Shown: positions 63,590 to 64,000 of the stretch, piece after piece | Layout: every line of letters begins with the position of its first letter | Position numbering within the stretch: position 1 is the stretch's first letter | From: Primula veris | Taxonomy: Eukaryota > Streptophyta > Magnoliopsida > Ericales > Primulaceae | NCBI GenBank assembly: GCA_963682055.1 | Contig: OY821749.1 | Location: 3,522,336 to 3,586,335 of the forward strand | Reading direction: 5' to 3' | DNA length: 64,000 bases | Made by a program: the position numbers and the translations under genes | Notes under the pieces: model-generated | Seen by the model: only the letters and a program-made list of their open reading frames with translations | The model's database searches: none | Told to the model about the DNA's origin: nothing

Positions 63590-64000
63590 TCAGTATGGAT
63601 GTACATTCTTGCTCATGCCACCATGTACATTAGTAAAGAACCCGACTAGCTCCGGCTTATATGGCAAATACGATCTCCGACGTTCATCCTCTTTGGTTGC
63701 TGCTCTGCTCTTCACGTAAACCTCATGAGCCGACGCCACCCTCTTCCCTTTCCCTCCCCCCTTTTTCTTTGCTGCCATGACCACCGCATCCCTCGCCCTC
63801 TCGCCTCCGGAGGCAACAACGTCCTTGCTGCCGCTGTCAGATGTCTTTCCTCTTGTAGCAGCGGCAGGGTCCTTCGACTTCTTGCCGTCGCTGCCTGTTG
63901 TTTTTCCTCTCGCAGCAACGGTAGAATCCTTTGACTTCTTCTGCGATGTTAGCTTGTCGAGAAAACTTGACGCACCACTGCCAGATGCCTTTCCTCTGGC
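63590..64000 (-). CDS. C-terminal part of a Lys/Arg/Ser-rich plant protein, function unknown (partial)
   Basis: The minus-strand frame is open from the window edge to the stop at 63590-63592, giving at least 136 residues. The N-terminal part visible has three spaced repeats of the form ARGK or TRGK followed by a Gly/Ser/Asp/Lys run. A Gly/Lys-rich stretch (KKKGGGKGKR) follows, then a conserved-looking tail RRRSYLPYKPELVGFF...NVHPY. The tail resembles that of uncharacterised plant proteins (SYLPYRxDLVGFF type) which I cannot name with confidence. It is basic and low in complexity, suggesting an unstructured protein with one short conserved C-terminal motif. The start lies beyond the window. 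Confidence 0.65.
   Translation of the reverse strand, partial: ARGKASGSGASSFLDKLTSQKKSKDSTVAARGKTTGSDGKKSKDPAAATRGKTSDSGSKDVVASGGERARDAVVMAAKKKGGGKGKRVASAHEVYVKSRAATKEDERRRSYLPYKPELVGFFTNVHGGMSKNVHPY

Overview
The window is nuclear DNA of a flowering plant, almost certainly a eudicot. It is AT-rich, has GT-AG spliced genes with long introns, and contains a plant tRNA-Gly, a plastid-derived fragment, a 5S-bearing Cassandra element, Ty1/copia retrotransposons and many small DNA transposons. The species cannot be named from the sequence alone.

Layout. 1-4.5 kb: the 3' part of a decayed endogenous pararetrovirus (Caulimoviridae-like): coat zinc knuckle, protease, RT and RNase H, a second ORF, promoter, poly(A) signal, tRNA-Met primer site. 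4.5-19.4 kb: gene-poor DNA with an ndhD plastid fragment, two CACTA-type MITE copies and a decayed third, a Stowaway-like MITE, two ~955-bp inverted-repeat elements, a solo LTR and hAT-like elements. 19.57-28.07 kb (+): an intact 11-exon mitochondrial aldehyde dehydrogenase of the ALDH2B type (533 aa). 29.11-33.32 kb (-): a 4-exon xyloglucan endotransglucosylase/hydrolase (311 aa) with a Cassandra element in intron 2. 34.9-35.7 kb: an LTR fragment. 36.03 kb (+): tRNA-Gly(UCC). 36.92-55.29 kb (-): a 4-exon plastid-targeted quinone/alkenal oxidoreductase (AOR/2-methylene-furan-3-one reductase type, 355 aa), stretched to 18.4 kb by two related Ty1/copia elements in introns 3 and 1. 58.39-61.69 kb (+): a 7-coding-exon AMSH2-type JAMM deubiquitinase (238 aa), probably with an upstream 5'UTR exon and a hAT element in the 5'UTR intron. 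62.9 kb: a hAT MITE. 63.59-64.0 kb (-): the 3' end of a lysine-rich gene of unknown function.

How the genes relate. The five protein genes are independent housekeeping or stress genes, not a pathway or cluster. ALDH2B and AOR both detoxify reactive aldehydes or carbonyls (mitochondrion and plastid); XTH remodels cell walls; AMSH2 cuts ubiquitin chains in endosomal traffic. All four complete genes have open, in-frame exon chains, so the mobile-element load in their introns is tolerated.

The points most worth a second look are a perfect 101-bp-arm inverted repeat in an ALDH2B intron, a duplicated decoy splice acceptor in front of ALDH2B exon 2, an element whose two ends carry 30-bp-phased inverted arrays, and the circularly permuted viral control region after the pararetroviral genes.
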